DNA of 64,000 nt, from contig NC_068560.1 of NCBI RefSeq assembly GCF_022201045.2, forward strand, positions 22,275,501 through 22,339,500, written 5' to 3'. Positions 47,101 to 55,755 of the stretch are shown in pieces. The DNA is from Citrus sinensis. Lineage: Eukaryota > Streptophyta > Magnoliopsida > Sapindales > Rutaceae. The notes under the pieces are model-generated. The model made no database searches, was not told the origin of the DNA, and worked only from the letters and a program-made list of their open reading frames with translations. The number at the start of each line of letters is the position of its first letter. The stretch's first letter is position 1. A program made the translations under genes and the position numbers.

Positions 47101-47561
47101 AACATGACCTTCTCATGATACCCACTCCATCTGCTATATCTAAACCTAAGTCCACTGGCATCATCATCAAAGAAGAACGACCAGACTACACTGACTTTCT
47201 TTACCAAGACTCACAAGATCCATGGGAAGATTTTCTTCCTCTGAGCCAACACCTCCACCAGTTTCCCCAACCAACAATGGATGAACCTGGCCCCTCCGTA
47301 CCAGGACCCTCAACCCAATCTTCCAAACGACCAGCTCAACCATCCCAAGTTGACAAAGCCACCCAAACTTCCCCTAAGTATACTCCGAAGTGTACTCCCA
47401 GAGACTATAATTGCCCTTATCCACCATGCCGTGGTCCCTCCTGTAAGCATCCAAAACTCTCCAAAACTTTCTTCCAAAAGCATCCTCACTCTGGTGATAC
47501 GGACCCAGATGAGACCGAAAGCTCATCCGAAGACGAGTACATGAATCTCCGCTCTCCATAA
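41130..47561 (+). CDS. Petuvirus-like polyprotein (movement, coat, protease, reverse transcriptase, RNase H), old viral copy in the genome
   Basis: One open frame of 2143 residues without stop or frameshift. The N-terminal third has a 30K-type movement domain (about 90-300). Next comes a Cys/Pro-rich linker (370-420), a coiled coil (about 540-610), then a Pro- and acid-rich stretch. The coat/gag-like core is near 800-960, followed by a Lys/Arg/Ser-rich segment and a CCHC zinc knuckle starting at Cys1067. The retropepsin motif DTGA begins at Asp1176. The reverse transcriptase has YIDD at 1487-1490. RNase H has its first catalytic Asp at 1635 (TDAS). About 380 residues after RNase H (from ~1765), ending in a Cys/Pro-rich patch and acidic tail, match no domain I can name. 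The order is that of Petunia vein clearing virus ORF1. Catalytic residues look intact; whether it is expressed is unknown. Confidence 0.95.
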   Translation: MASTSSSPPVTLSSTLSLPKSCTSHTTNKIENLVEYSYIPESAQISESSYPLLSPYQLYKRPSSFTRSIRTLISTRRPHPKEYIQSSRLDQCALQATSAEQYVTLEIPSELLSNWKREGYTHLHLGGIRLILTLHGRKGLPVTARLAMLDTRFKQYQDAVIGTVLTTLHAGSVLLTFYPNFNFSLQDPNLPTTLKVQVQIQGAEQISSAKIATLHHQLVYRLQNHALDLPAPEHHSDTLMVLAESDQIPTIIQIPRQIPRHELIKLMPLEWISNYEQFHNNTAPIQTSEGMFERRHDGTVRMTFKPPPSAPQEPPRLSFTYSSMITAVQTAQEDLPITGFNSQGYPVYPAKHNGHFLWDAPGSGMCDPNCPCWDDWEEDDDYATTRKKKPKKKKPPVPCHHCDPKPPSDPPPPPAPLPIYRKELTWIAKHCKSEIPSPISNPTPPLACMMFSSTSSDYSSSFPSLDTHTDSHRNVVTKPFIPSPITSTGHLEPPKPFESVLNWQTQNARAQNDTLVNINSKVEKISLRTEQLETKVDSISAQMQQIHQNLQSRIGQLDSELRAMLAHRYNGPEFDQKEREIRRLKAELAQIESEKQRPTLFTSSPLIPSIGPTYHPFASMLSPIKQYDPSKLFGMTHTLFRDNPLPLPPKPKPKPRPQPRPPPLHPSSLTIPGQPSPTFTPTSPPAPLSVPAQSKDKEPMNQFTAHAVSHPSTDDQTSDSNLAVSDSHTETDSESSASTSDSEKSYADITKILMAQPDQGQTSHTEPYVDIPSEVEDEMPESSATNQPSPAQPNPPSQKSSNGPWFTFDDLPSHKWHDRLNEMSAWIDLQMLRPGATTQSVLREFATRFTGALRDWFDSLGQYRQLQFVDLPEVSSALAVLHDQFLGDPSAVFEAARRDYLNMKCCSLNAKDLDFHYKRMSLLFYKLNGFNEPTLKHVFLASLPEELQPDIQRQLTASNLSLDNISLGKIFQLAKTCLDKLCEQKQFFKELLKDKEPFRSACKKPYLQIKCHKKKDCDCSSKKKRHFRKFKTPEFSSKPRRSRKPYRFFRKKSSSSREFKRKQSSRCFICKRKGHYAKDCPNKREKAIRLVEHLQATTDYSPAKDELEFYFSEQDEPNDETVFALQNSSDSDSDQSQVIFHQQLLSLDTTVPIPSIKLQILPSKFQKPIPAIGLIDTGAQRSMLNPHILPPEYWTQSEEHFKAVNGKLFTTSLITKKSIGIQIFPNCVIWTKVIGSTLPNKDILLGFDILHQIKHLQIIPTGIRVKSMFKPFTDILKLYNLSETPQSYQDISTKLLSFCPESHSEFTHPNPLWKNKSFFIKLPFKLNEDINPTKATHPGMSPSDLLLAQQECSQLLAQGLIEPTSSQWACQAFYVEKHSEIVRGKKRLVIDYQPLNMFLQDDKFPLPRRQSMFTFLKNAQIFSKFDLKSGFWQLGIEPSERYKTAFCIPNAHFQWTVLPFGLKTAPSIFQKSMVQIFQPILHHALIYIDDILLFSGSHEEHRNLLSQFYDIIQSHGIMLSAKKSTIATDNIEFLGMIIKDGHYQPGKHIAQELLHFPDQQLSKRQIQQFLGIINYIRDFLPHVDHHTHHLSALLKKQPPEWNADHTRAVTTLKQIAQNPPPLKLLTDGKRILQTDASDESWGAILLEELNDKEHFIAYASGHFSETQKHYHSVFKEILAVKNGIKKFEYHLIGHHFLIRMDSSAFPNIFHFKGKTVPEKMLLRLKDWFSKYDFSVKHIKGSQNLIPDMLSRLSKPQDPLTLFSTTYHFPIISMATSLPPEALTKKTFPFNKTFSSVFNIQEFARKALFRFFMKAYLVTDPFPFSTFHPENLFLTGLTLDPTRDTTEDVLWYIWCLTVLYATKLVLPISPTLDHLLNPDNATSLTWTLLEWFSPIPWWRKKLQQLSEIYNLDRMPAPEAQMFTSVFIIHRPYFQHPDTHLFWTQDQVYEWFTAPHIAVIENDIQDVLHNYLCQLNHQPPPLKDISHTSLGPQHDLLMIPTPSAISKPKSTGIIIKEERPDYTDFLYQDSQDPWEDFLPLSQHLHQFPQPTMDEPGPSVPGPSTQSSKRPAQPSQVDKATQTSPKYTPKCTPRDYNCPYPPCRGPSCKHPKLSKTFFQKHPHSGDTDPDETESSSEDEYMNLRSP

Positions 47562-47741
47562 AGTTGTTTGTCTTGTTGCTTTCAATAAAGTAGTTTGTCT
47601 TGTTGTCATAATGATGTTTCGCTTTATGTTTGCATAATTATTAAAGTTTGTTTTTACTTTAATACTTTTGTCCAAGTCATGCTTTAATTATTAAAGCACT
47701 TTTGTCTTTTGTAATAATTAAAGTTGTGCAATTATGTAAAA

Positions 47742-47835
47742 GATAGGGGTCCTGTCCTATCTTATCTTTTGCTTTTACTTTTGAAAACGATAGGGGTCCT
47801 GTCCTATCTTCTCAAGAATCCTCCTCTATATAAAG
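47742..47835 (+). promoter_or_regulatory. Probable pregenomic-RNA promoter of the pararetrovirus
   Basis: A TATA box TATATAAAG lies at 47827-47835. Upstream are two identical 22-bp units at 47742-47763 and 47789-47810, each itself a hyphenated palindrome (GATAGG...CCTATC), as expected for duplicated activator sites. The location between ORF end and primer site is where caulimovirids carry their 35S-type promoter. Confidence 0.75.
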
Positions 47836-47873
47836 GATTCTCCCCTTGCTTGTAAGAGATAGAAACTGAAAGA

Positions 47874-47879
47874 AATAAA
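47874..47879 (+). terminator. Polyadenylation signal of the pararetrovirus
   Basis: AATAAA about 40 bases after the TATA box. A second AATAAA is at 47957-47962. A signal just downstream of the transcription start, bypassed on the first pass, is typical of caulimovirids and gives terminally redundant RNA. Which of the two is used cannot be told from sequence. Confidence 0.6.
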
Positions 47880-48153
47880 CTCGTGTTTTTCTCTTACACC
47901 ATGAATCCCTAAAACTCTTCTCTCTCTCTGCAAATGAAGCTCTAAGAAAGAAAAAGAATAAAGAATTAAATTTGTTCATTTTGAAAACCTAAGGAAGTAT
48001 GCTCTGCACTTGCCTTCTCTAAGGATCCTGTGCATCAGAAAACTTTTGATCATTTCTTATCTGGTTTGGTACCCTGTTTTAGACTAAAGGAAAGTCTGTT
48101 TTGGGTTGTATAACCTGAGAAAAATGTTTTAAAGGTTTTTGATTACAGAGGTA

Positions 48154-48254
48154 TATCGGCTGGAAACCCGAGCTTGCGGACTACTGGTCCAAAGAACAGT
48201 TTTAACTGTTGTAGTTCTGGTATAACAACGCCACGTACTTCACCATAACTGGTA
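48154..48254 (+). repeat. Terminal direct repeat of the pararetrovirus, right copy
   Basis: Identical to 40900-41000. The viral sequence stops within TGGTA, the first five bases of the primer site, and host sequence (aatcatgc) begins at 48255. Confidence 0.95.
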
Positions 48255-48454
48255 AATCATGCACCCTTTGCTATTATTTGACAAGAAATAGTTAATTAAG
48301 ATCAATTAATTAGCATAAAGAAGTAGGTAAGAAACAATAACAATGGTGGTAAACAACAAATGATATATGGTATGGCCCGACGTATGCTTGTTCAATGAAA
48401 TGAGTGATTGTTTAAAATATATCAAATTTGTTATATTCATTTAAATGAATACTT

Positions 48455-48705
48455 TAGTAAGGATATTTATGACATTTATCCTACTTTTAATTTTTCTCCA
48501 TATCTTGCAATTCATTATTAAATTAATCACTACAAATATATAAGTCGTTTTTCTTAAAAAAAATTCTCAAAATATTTAAATTTTATGGCTAAGATCAATA
48601 CTAGTGTAGAGTAGTAAAATGATATATAAAATTAATACTATTATAACTACAAGAGGGTTTTGACTTATTTTAAAATATGAGAAAGAGTTTTGCTCATTTT
48701 CCCTA
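48455..48705 (-). repeat. Right arm of the inverted repeat flanking the pararetrovirus
   Basis: The reverse complement aligns with 39828-39888 plus 40369-40550. This arm lacks the LTR and so shows the pre-insertion state of the left arm. Confidence 0.75.
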
Positions 48706-49969
48706 ATTTTTAAAAAATTTATGAAACATTATTTTTGTTAAAACTTATGAAATAAATTTTTTATAAAATTTCAACTGCAATCCCAATAATATTGATATCT
48801 TTGTAGCTCATCCAGTTTTATTTATTTGTTTATTAATATTTGTAGATAACCAAATTTAAGTATAACTTTTAAATTGGGCAATAAGTTCCATGGAAGAGCA
48901 AATTTTATTTTTTATTTTTTATTTTTAGCATTTTACCTTTGGAATAGTGTTAATTTTTACCATACCTATGGTATTGGGACTACAAGTACTTGCTACTATA
49001 TAAATATCCCTACTTAGGAGAAAACATATATATTCTTTGAATAATTGGGAAATATAATATTATTGTCGAAATAAGATATTATTTCATTAGTGCTTTTCAT
49101 CATCAAATGAGAACTGCAATTTATAGCAACTCATTTCTCACTAAATACAGCTACAGCAAACTATTTGTAAATAAATCGATGAAAAATGATTCTTCATACT
49201 TTCCAATATTTTATATCTTGAAATATGGGTGTTTATGAAATATCAAGTTCATGTGGGTCTTAATATCATAGGTTTGACGACTTGCTAGTTAGGACTATAT
49301 ATTAAGCCAACAATACTCAAAAGATAAGATGATTAAGAATTTAAGAAGTTATGACTTTAAAAGAATATTTCTACCATTATAAGATGATATCATGATATTT
49401 TCCAAGGGCCAGAGCATTCAATGCTCCCTTAAGGATAACTGAAAACCAATTCTTAATTGATAGGGCAAGTGGACTAGACTAGAGATTATTTTGAGCCGTG
49501 ACCCATCATCATACGAGAAACATTGTACTCGATCTATGTAGTATTAAATAATCATAATAAAAATAATGAAAGATACCCTAAACAAAACTATCACTATTTC
49601 GGGTGGTCGTTCTGTTGTGAATTAATGTGAAGGTGACAGGATGAGAGAATGCATTGCATACTCACAATGTTTATCTTTTAAGAAGAGAAATTGATTCCAC
49701 AAACTAGGTTTTCGTTTCTTTGTCATTTTTATTTTCATTATTAGAATCCAAATACCCAAATCTGCGGGAAGCAAAAGATTCTGCTGAGCCTGGCCGAAAA
49801 AAACTTTGGGCAAGAAACAAACTTGGCATAAGAAAATGAATTCCTATAATGAAATGGTGGTAATGAGTTCCTAACAAGTTTAAATGAGGCCATGGTTGGA
49901 TATTTGGATTGATGTGGAGCTTGGATTTCAAAATATGTTTAGTATTATTATTATTATTATTATTATTTA

Positions 49970-50085
49970 ATTTTTCAGTGATTAAATTCTCTTTCCACTC
50001 ATGTGAGTAGGATTTGAACCTCAAATCTCTTATTTTTAACCTAAGAGATTTTATACTCTTAGCTAAATAGCACCACTAGTTTTCA
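49970..50085 (-). mobile_element. tRNA-derived SINE head
   Basis: On the minus strand, TTTAGCTAAGAGT (about 50060) fits a degenerate pol III A box. GGTTCAAATCC (about 50010) matches the B-box consensus fully. The spacing of ~50 bases and the AT-rich sequence beyond fit a SINE. It is not a tRNA gene, because no acceptor-stem pairing is seen. Confidence 0.5.
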
Positions 50086-50941
50086 ACACAAGAGTACATT
50101 TTTAACTTTTTTGCCCCATAATTTTTTACTATTCTTGGTTAGACCACACTATTTATGATCTTACAATGCTTCATCTTTTTTTTTTTGGTGATTATTCTTA
50201 TCTGACCACACTATTCATAATATACATAAAAGAAGATATATGTAAAACTCAAAATTCTATACAATAGAATCCAATTGGTTGTTTAATACAGCTCACTCTG
50301 GCCGTGCTTATAAATAGTTTACTATATAAGCTGAGTGATTAGATTCATGATTTCTCTTATGAGATATTAACCTCCTACGAGCACATCTCCATCAAATTAG
50401 ACTACTAGAGTATGGTTGAGGGTGTTTAAAATTAAGGTAAGAAAAGTAAATTTGTGAATATTCGACAATACTTCCCAAAAGTTGTTATCAAAATTTGAAA
50501 GCAATAGAGGTACTTGTAGTAGAAAAAGCATATGTGGAGTACACTTTGAGAGTAGATTTCACCGTAGTTTGGAGAGTGGTAGATGTTAGACAAACAGGTC
50601 CCCCTACGAAGTTCGAATTTTGGACTCCATGCGTAAGGCCCACTCATGGCCCAATTTCCAGTCCAAATTCGGAAGCCTCTGTGTTCGTTTCTAAGTCTAA
50701 ACCCTGATTTTTGATTTCATCAATGCTTGTTTTTTGTTTTCCAATTTTGCTTTTGCTGCACCCAAAACAGAATAACAAAACCTTTCAGTTAATCAAGCTC
50801 TCTTGTTCATTACTCGGCGTGTCTACTTCACATCCGCTCACAAAAAAAAATTTCATAAACCCCATCAGGCCCATGGCTTCTATTTCATAAACCTCAGCAA
50901 TCAAACTAACGAAGCACGCAAATCTTTTGTGAAATGCTCCT

Positions 50942-53443
50942 ATGGATTTGAGAAGACTTTCAATACCCAAGCCTTGCTCTCTCTCCATCGCCGTCTCTCG
51001 CCCCTTAACTCACGTGACATCCACTGCCCAACAACAACAAGAGCTCCATAACCGAAACCAGCAGCAGCAGCCGCCGCCGCCACAGAGCTCGAATCAGAGT
51101 TTGCTCAAATGGGTATCTTCTGTTCTTTCAAAGCAATCTCTTGATCCTTCTAAATGTAAATTATTCTTACCCAACTTGTCTCCTCAAGAGTTTGATACCC
51201 TTTTCTTCTCTATTCGATCCAATGTGAACCCCAAAACCGCTCTGAAATTTTTCTACTTTGCATCACAGTCTTGTAACTTTCGATTCACTGTTCGGTCTTA
51301 TTGTCTTTTGATTCGTTTGCTCCTTTTTTCCAATCTTTTATCGCCTGCCAGATTGCTTTTGATCCGTTTGATTGATGGGAAGATGCCGGTTTTGTATGCA
51401 AGCAATCCCAGTATTAGGCACATTGAGATAGCTTCTCAAATGGTTGATTTGAATGTTACTGCCGAGCCGGCTCTTGGTGTTCAAATAGCTGATTTGTTAG
51501 TACATGTTTATTGTACACAGTTCAAGAATTTGGGCTTCGGTTATGCTATTGATGTGTTTTCCATTTTCTCTAGTAAGGGTATTTTCCCTTCATTGAAGAC
51601 TTGCAATTTTTTGTTGAATTCTTTAGTGAAAGCTAATGAGGTGCAAAAGGGAATTGAAGTTTTTGAGACTATGTGCCGTGGTGTTTCTCCTGATGTTTTC
51701 TTGTTTAGCACTGCGATTAATGCATTTTGTAAGAGAGGAAGGATTGAGGATGCAATTGGCTTATTTACGAAAATGGAAGAATTGGGTATTGCTCCTAATG
51801 TCGTTACATATAATAATATTATTCATGGCTTATGTAGGAATGGGAGACTATATGAGGCATTTCATTTAAAAGAGAAGATGGTGCTAAGGGAAGTGGAACC
51901 AAGCCTTATTACATATAGTATTCTTATTAATGGTTTGATTAAGTTGGAGAAATTTGATGATGCAAATTTTGTTTTGAAGGAAATGTCCGTTAGAGGGTTT
52001 GTCCCAAATTATGTTGTATATAACACACTGATTGATGGGTACTGTAAAAAAGGAAATATTAGTGAGGCACTGAAGATAAGGGATGATATGGTATCCAAAG
52101 GGATGAGTCCCAATTCAGTGACATTTAATTCCCTCATACACGGTTTTTGTAAGAGTGGTCAAATGGATAACGCTGAGAATGCTTTAGAGGAGATGCTATC
52201 TAGAGGTTTATCAATAAACCAGGGAGCTTATACTTCTGTCATTAAGTGGTTATGTATTAATTCTAGGTTCAATTCTGCACTTCATTTCACTAAGGAGATG
52301 TTATTGAGAAATTTAAGGCCTGGTGATGGGTTACTGACCTTATTGGTTAGTGGGCTCTGTAAGAATGGAAAACAGGCAGAGGCAACTGAACTTTGTTTTA
52401 GGCTGTTTGAGAAAGGGTTCACTGTCAACACAGTGACCTCAAATGCTTTAATTCATGGAATGTGTGAAGCAGGTAACTTGAAAGAAGCAGGAAAGCTCCT
52501 CATGGAGATGCTACAAAGGGGTTTGATATTGGATAAGGTCACATATAACACACTCATCTTGGGCTGCTGCAAAGATGGAAAGCCAGAGGAAGGATTTAAG
52601 CTTAAAGAAGACATGATTAAGCGAGGTATTCAGCCGGACAATTATACCTACAATTTACTACTACATGGGCTATGCAGTATTGGTAAAATGGAAGAAGCTA
52701 TTGAGCTCTGGGAAGAGTGCAAAAGAACTGTTTTTGGACCGGATATTTACACATACGGGGTCATGATAGATGGATTCTGTAAAGCTGATAAAATTGAAGA
52801 AGGTGAAACCCTGTTTAATGAGATGATCTCTAAGAAAATGGAGCTAAATCCTGTTGTTTATAATACACTAATCAGAGCATACTGTAAAATTGGGAATACA
52901 ACAGCAGCTTTTAGACTTTCTAATGACATGAAAAGCAGGGGCATTCTACCTACTTCTGTTACATATTCTTCTCTAATACATGGATTGTGCAATATCGGCC
53001 TCATTGAAGATGCAAAATGTCTTTTTGATGAAATGAGAAAAGAGGGGTTGCTGCCAAATGTTGCCTGTTACACTGCACTCATAGGTGGTTACTGTAAGCT
53101 GGGTCAGATGGATGAAGCTGAGAGTGTCTTGCAGGAAATGGCTTCGATTAATATACATCCTAATAAAATTACCTACACGATCATGATTGGTGGTTATTGT
53201 AAGTTGGGTGATATGAAGGAAGCGGCTAAACTTCTAAATGTGATGGCTGAAAAGGGGATTTCCCCAGATTCCATCACTTACAATGTCTTTATGGATGGGC
53301 ATTGCAAAGGAGGGAATGTGGAAGAAGCTTTTAAAGTATGCGATCGTATGTTAAGTGAAGGATTATCTTTAGATGAAATTACATATACGACATTGATTGA
53401 TGGATGGCAATCATCAACAATTACAAATCAGGATAATCATTAA
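50942..53443 (+). CDS. P-type pentatricopeptide repeat protein, organellar
   Basis: This is an RNA-binding helical-repeat protein, likely acting on a specific plastid or mitochondrial transcript. The single exon gives 833 residues. The N-terminus is basic and Ser-rich followed by a poly-Gln/Pro patch (about 37-52), consistent with an organelle transit peptide. From about residue 190 to the end there are some 17-18 tandem 35-residue repeats of the form ...VTYNTLIDGYCKKGNISEALKIRDDMVSKGMSPN..., all P-class. There is no E or DYW editing domain. The last repeat is cut short after TLIDGW and replaced by a short polar tail. It resembles Arabidopsis At4g19440 in size and repeat layout, a recollection rather than a search result. 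The start is the first in-frame ATG before the transit-like region. Confidence 0.93.
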   Translation: MDLRRLSIPKPCSLSIAVSRPLTHVTSTAQQQQELHNRNQQQQPPPPQSSNQSLLKWVSSVLSKQSLDPSKCKLFLPNLSPQEFDTLFFSIRSNVNPKTALKFFYFASQSCNFRFTVRSYCLLIRLLLFSNLLSPARLLLIRLIDGKMPVLYASNPSIRHIEIASQMVDLNVTAEPALGVQIADLLVHVYCTQFKNLGFGYAIDVFSIFSSKGIFPSLKTCNFLLNSLVKANEVQKGIEVFETMCRGVSPDVFLFSTAINAFCKRGRIEDAIGLFTKMEELGIAPNVVTYNNIIHGLCRNGRLYEAFHLKEKMVLREVEPSLITYSILINGLIKLEKFDDANFVLKEMSVRGFVPNYVVYNTLIDGYCKKGNISEALKIRDDMVSKGMSPNSVTFNSLIHGFCKSGQMDNAENALEEMLSRGLSINQGAYTSVIKWLCINSRFNSALHFTKEMLLRNLRPGDGLLTLLVSGLCKNGKQAEATELCFRLFEKGFTVNTVTSNALIHGMCEAGNLKEAGKLLMEMLQRGLILDKVTYNTLILGCCKDGKPEEGFKLKEDMIKRGIQPDNYTYNLLLHGLCSIGKMEEAIELWEECKRTVFGPDIYTYGVMIDGFCKADKIEEGETLFNEMISKKMELNPVVYNTLIRAYCKIGNTTAAFRLSNDMKSRGILPTSVTYSSLIHGLCNIGLIEDAKCLFDEMRKEGLLPNVACYTALIGGYCKLGQMDEAESVLQEMASINIHPNKITYTIMIGGYCKLGDMKEAAKLLNVMAEKGISPDSITYNVFMDGHCKGGNVEEAFKVCDRMLSEGLSLDEITYTTLIDGWQSSTITNQDNH

Positions 53444-54990
53444 ATTTTTGGAGGTAGGTGCTTTATATGATATATTCTTCTCTTTCAAACTGATACAGTT
53501 TTTCTGTTGACATATTTGAAGAAATTTGATGTGTGTATGCATGTATAGTGTGTGTATGCATGTATAGTCCATGTTCTTGGAATTGATAGCTCAACATGGT
53601 TGATATGCTTCTCTTTTTTACTGTTGCTCCTCAGGTCAACTCATTGTAAATGATGCAATGGAATTCATTCACATGCCTCTCCAGATTCAAGATTGGTTCT
53701 TGGAAGTCACTGGTTGCTCTATTGTCATTTTTATGCTAGCTGCTGATAGCCAACAATCTCAACCCTTTTGTGTATGTTGCTCATTTACTTTGCTTAAAGC
53801 ATGTACAAATTCACTGACCTTCTCTACATTTTGGCCTGAATACATTGCATTGAGCACCATATAAAAAATTTAGCAGCAGACCAACACTTAAGTAAGTCGT
53901 CTTTACTTTAAAGCCATTTTACTACCTATTTGGCCTGCAGTCCATTTGCAAACATTCACACACACACACACATCTGTGGCCCATATTTGGTCTTTTAGTG
54001 ACTAATGGAGAAATGGTTGGCGTCCTTTTTTCGATTCACCTTTCTTTGGATCTTTGTTGTAATGAGTAAGGTGCTAGCCACTAGGATAGAATTTGAAATT
54101 GAAAGAGGTTTTGTTTTCCTGAAGGGAAAGTAAACTTTTAATGACTTCTTCTCAAATCCATTGACTACTATTTATTCCTATGTGCTTATTTGGTATTAGA
54201 AATTACTATGCCAAATAGTGCTGGTGGGGAATGAAAAGATGTGTATAAAGACTCTTGACTTCTTTATGATCCATCTGCCTCAGTTTGCCCATGTAGAGCA
54301 ATATTTATTGTTTAGCCATTGGCATTATGTCTGTCTTCACTCCGTGTTAGCCGTCTTCACTCCGTGTTAGCCTTGGGGTCTGGTTGTTATAGATTTGTGG
54401 TGCTGCTGGGCTCAGCCCATTTAGCTTGAATGTTTTGTGTGTGTGTGTATTTTTATTTTCACTTAAACTGACTAAAATGCCAAGTGAGATAATTTGGCAG
54501 AGGGCTTGTAAGGTGTGTTTTGCGTTGAATTAATTTAAGGATTTGCAGTGCTTGCTTGGTCAGTGCTGAAATGGTTCAAATTTTGTGTTCTGCTTGCTGA
54601 TTGTCTTGTCTAGTTATTGTTAACACAAGTTTTCATGGTGTCCTTCAGGTGCAGTTCAGACTTGAGCAGCATAATGTCTTCCTCTGGTGGCTGGTCCTGT
54701 AACAAGAAGTGTATGTTTCAGGTACCAGACACAAACCTTTTCTTTGTGCTTGCTCTGAAACAAGTGCAATTGTTTCGGCTAAGAACCTTTTTGCCAAAAG
54801 AGTTGTGTCAAACTGCATGGTTATTGCTTATATAGTTGTAGAAGCCTGCGCTGCTTCAGTTGTGTTCCCGTTCACTTGTTTTAAGTGATTTCTGACTGAC
54901 TTCAATGTACCAGGTGATTGCTACAGAAATGTTGTTGTAGAGACACTTAATAAAGAATTGTAGTGTTTCAAGGATATATGTTTGTTTGCT
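53444..54990 (+). other. Probable spliced 3' UTR of the PPR gene
   Basis: Downstream of the stop codon, short non-coding blocks are bounded by good splice sites: a GGTAGGTG donor near 53452, and acceptors tgctcctcag (about 53633), tccttcag (about 54648) and accag (about 54913). A donor tttcag/gtacc lies near 54721. AATAAA at 54948-54953 could end the transcript. None of the blocks holds a convincing ORF. Spliced 3' UTRs are common for PPR genes of this group. This needs transcript support and is an inference from splice-site patterns. Confidence 0.4.
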
Positions 54991-55755
54991 TCTCTGGAAA
55001 CGGCATCATTACCCAAGGTATGTATTCCATTTCTTCTAACTGAAATTGTTACCCAAGGAATTTAGAGTGTTTGTTTTTTATTATTTTATTTTTATTTTTG
55101 TTGGTAAGTGATAAGATGGTTTAATTAATACTTATCCCGTTCACCTTATAAATTTCCCTGGTATTGATTTAGATATTATTTTATCTCTTCTGGTTTCAGT
55201 CTTGATGCTACTCATTGGAGAGATGCTTTGCCTTTCTTCGTTGCGGAGAGTTTAATGTTACGGAACAATTGATGAGATTATTTACATCAATAACGTTAAC
55301 GATTTACCAAGCCATTAATCTGATGTAGATAATAGAAGCACAATTTTGTATCTGACATAGAAATTCAAAATAAAATTTCAATTCCATAGGCAGTACACAA
55401 TTCGCTCTTTTTTTTTTCCTTCCCCACTAAAAGGACTCAAAGGGGTCGGTACTACTGATGTAATTCTTTGCCGTAAGCTAGCAAATAAGAAAACAGTGTC
55501 ACAATATTTTGGTGACATGGCCGATGTTGCTATGAAATGATCCAATGTGGTACTAATTTATATTTTATTTTTTCCACGAAGAGCCTACAATCATTACATA
55601 AAATCACACACAGACTTAACTTTTTTCCAATATTATTATTATTTTTAATCTCAACCATCAAACTGTTCTTGATTTATGCTGTACGGTGAGAAAGAACTGG
55701 TTGGGTTTTTGATTATGTTGAACTATTTCGGAAAGATGCAGCAGAGATAGTAGAA
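54991..55755. other. Intergenic DNA between PPR and BAHD genes
   Basis: The two genes converge, so this stretch holds their 3' flanks. Nothing else was recognised. Confidence 0.5.

Larger units (their letters stand above)
40782..48254 (+). mobile_element. Endogenous pararetrovirus, petuvirus-like (Caulimoviridae), near-complete and rearranged at the left end
   Basis: This is an integrated copy of a plant dsDNA reverse-transcribing virus. One genome unit, measured between the two copies of a terminal repeat, is 7254 bp, about the size of Petunia vein clearing virus. Order: a 119-bp out-of-place piece of the movement-protein region (40782-40900); the terminal repeat ending in the primer site (40900-41009); a short leader; the 2143-codon ORF (41130-47561); an intergenic region with promoter and polyadenylation signals (47562-48153); and the repeat again (48154-48254). 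A single ORF holding movement to RNase H domains points to Petuvirus. The lack of integrase fits caulimovirids, which do not integrate actively. It resembles what has been described as citrus endogenous pararetrovirus, a link I have not verified. Confidence 0.92.
48255..50941. other. Intergenic DNA between the pararetrovirus and the PPR gene
   Basis: It contains the right arm of the flanking inverted repeat (48455-48705) and a SINE-like element (49970-50085). An AT-rich stretch without recognised genes fills the rest. The last ~250 bp should include the PPR gene's promoter and 5' UTR. Confidence 0.5.

Noticed and set aside
41181-47559. Many short frames antisense to or shifted from the viral polyprotein
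   Set aside because: They are shadows of the long ORF with no start context or domain content.
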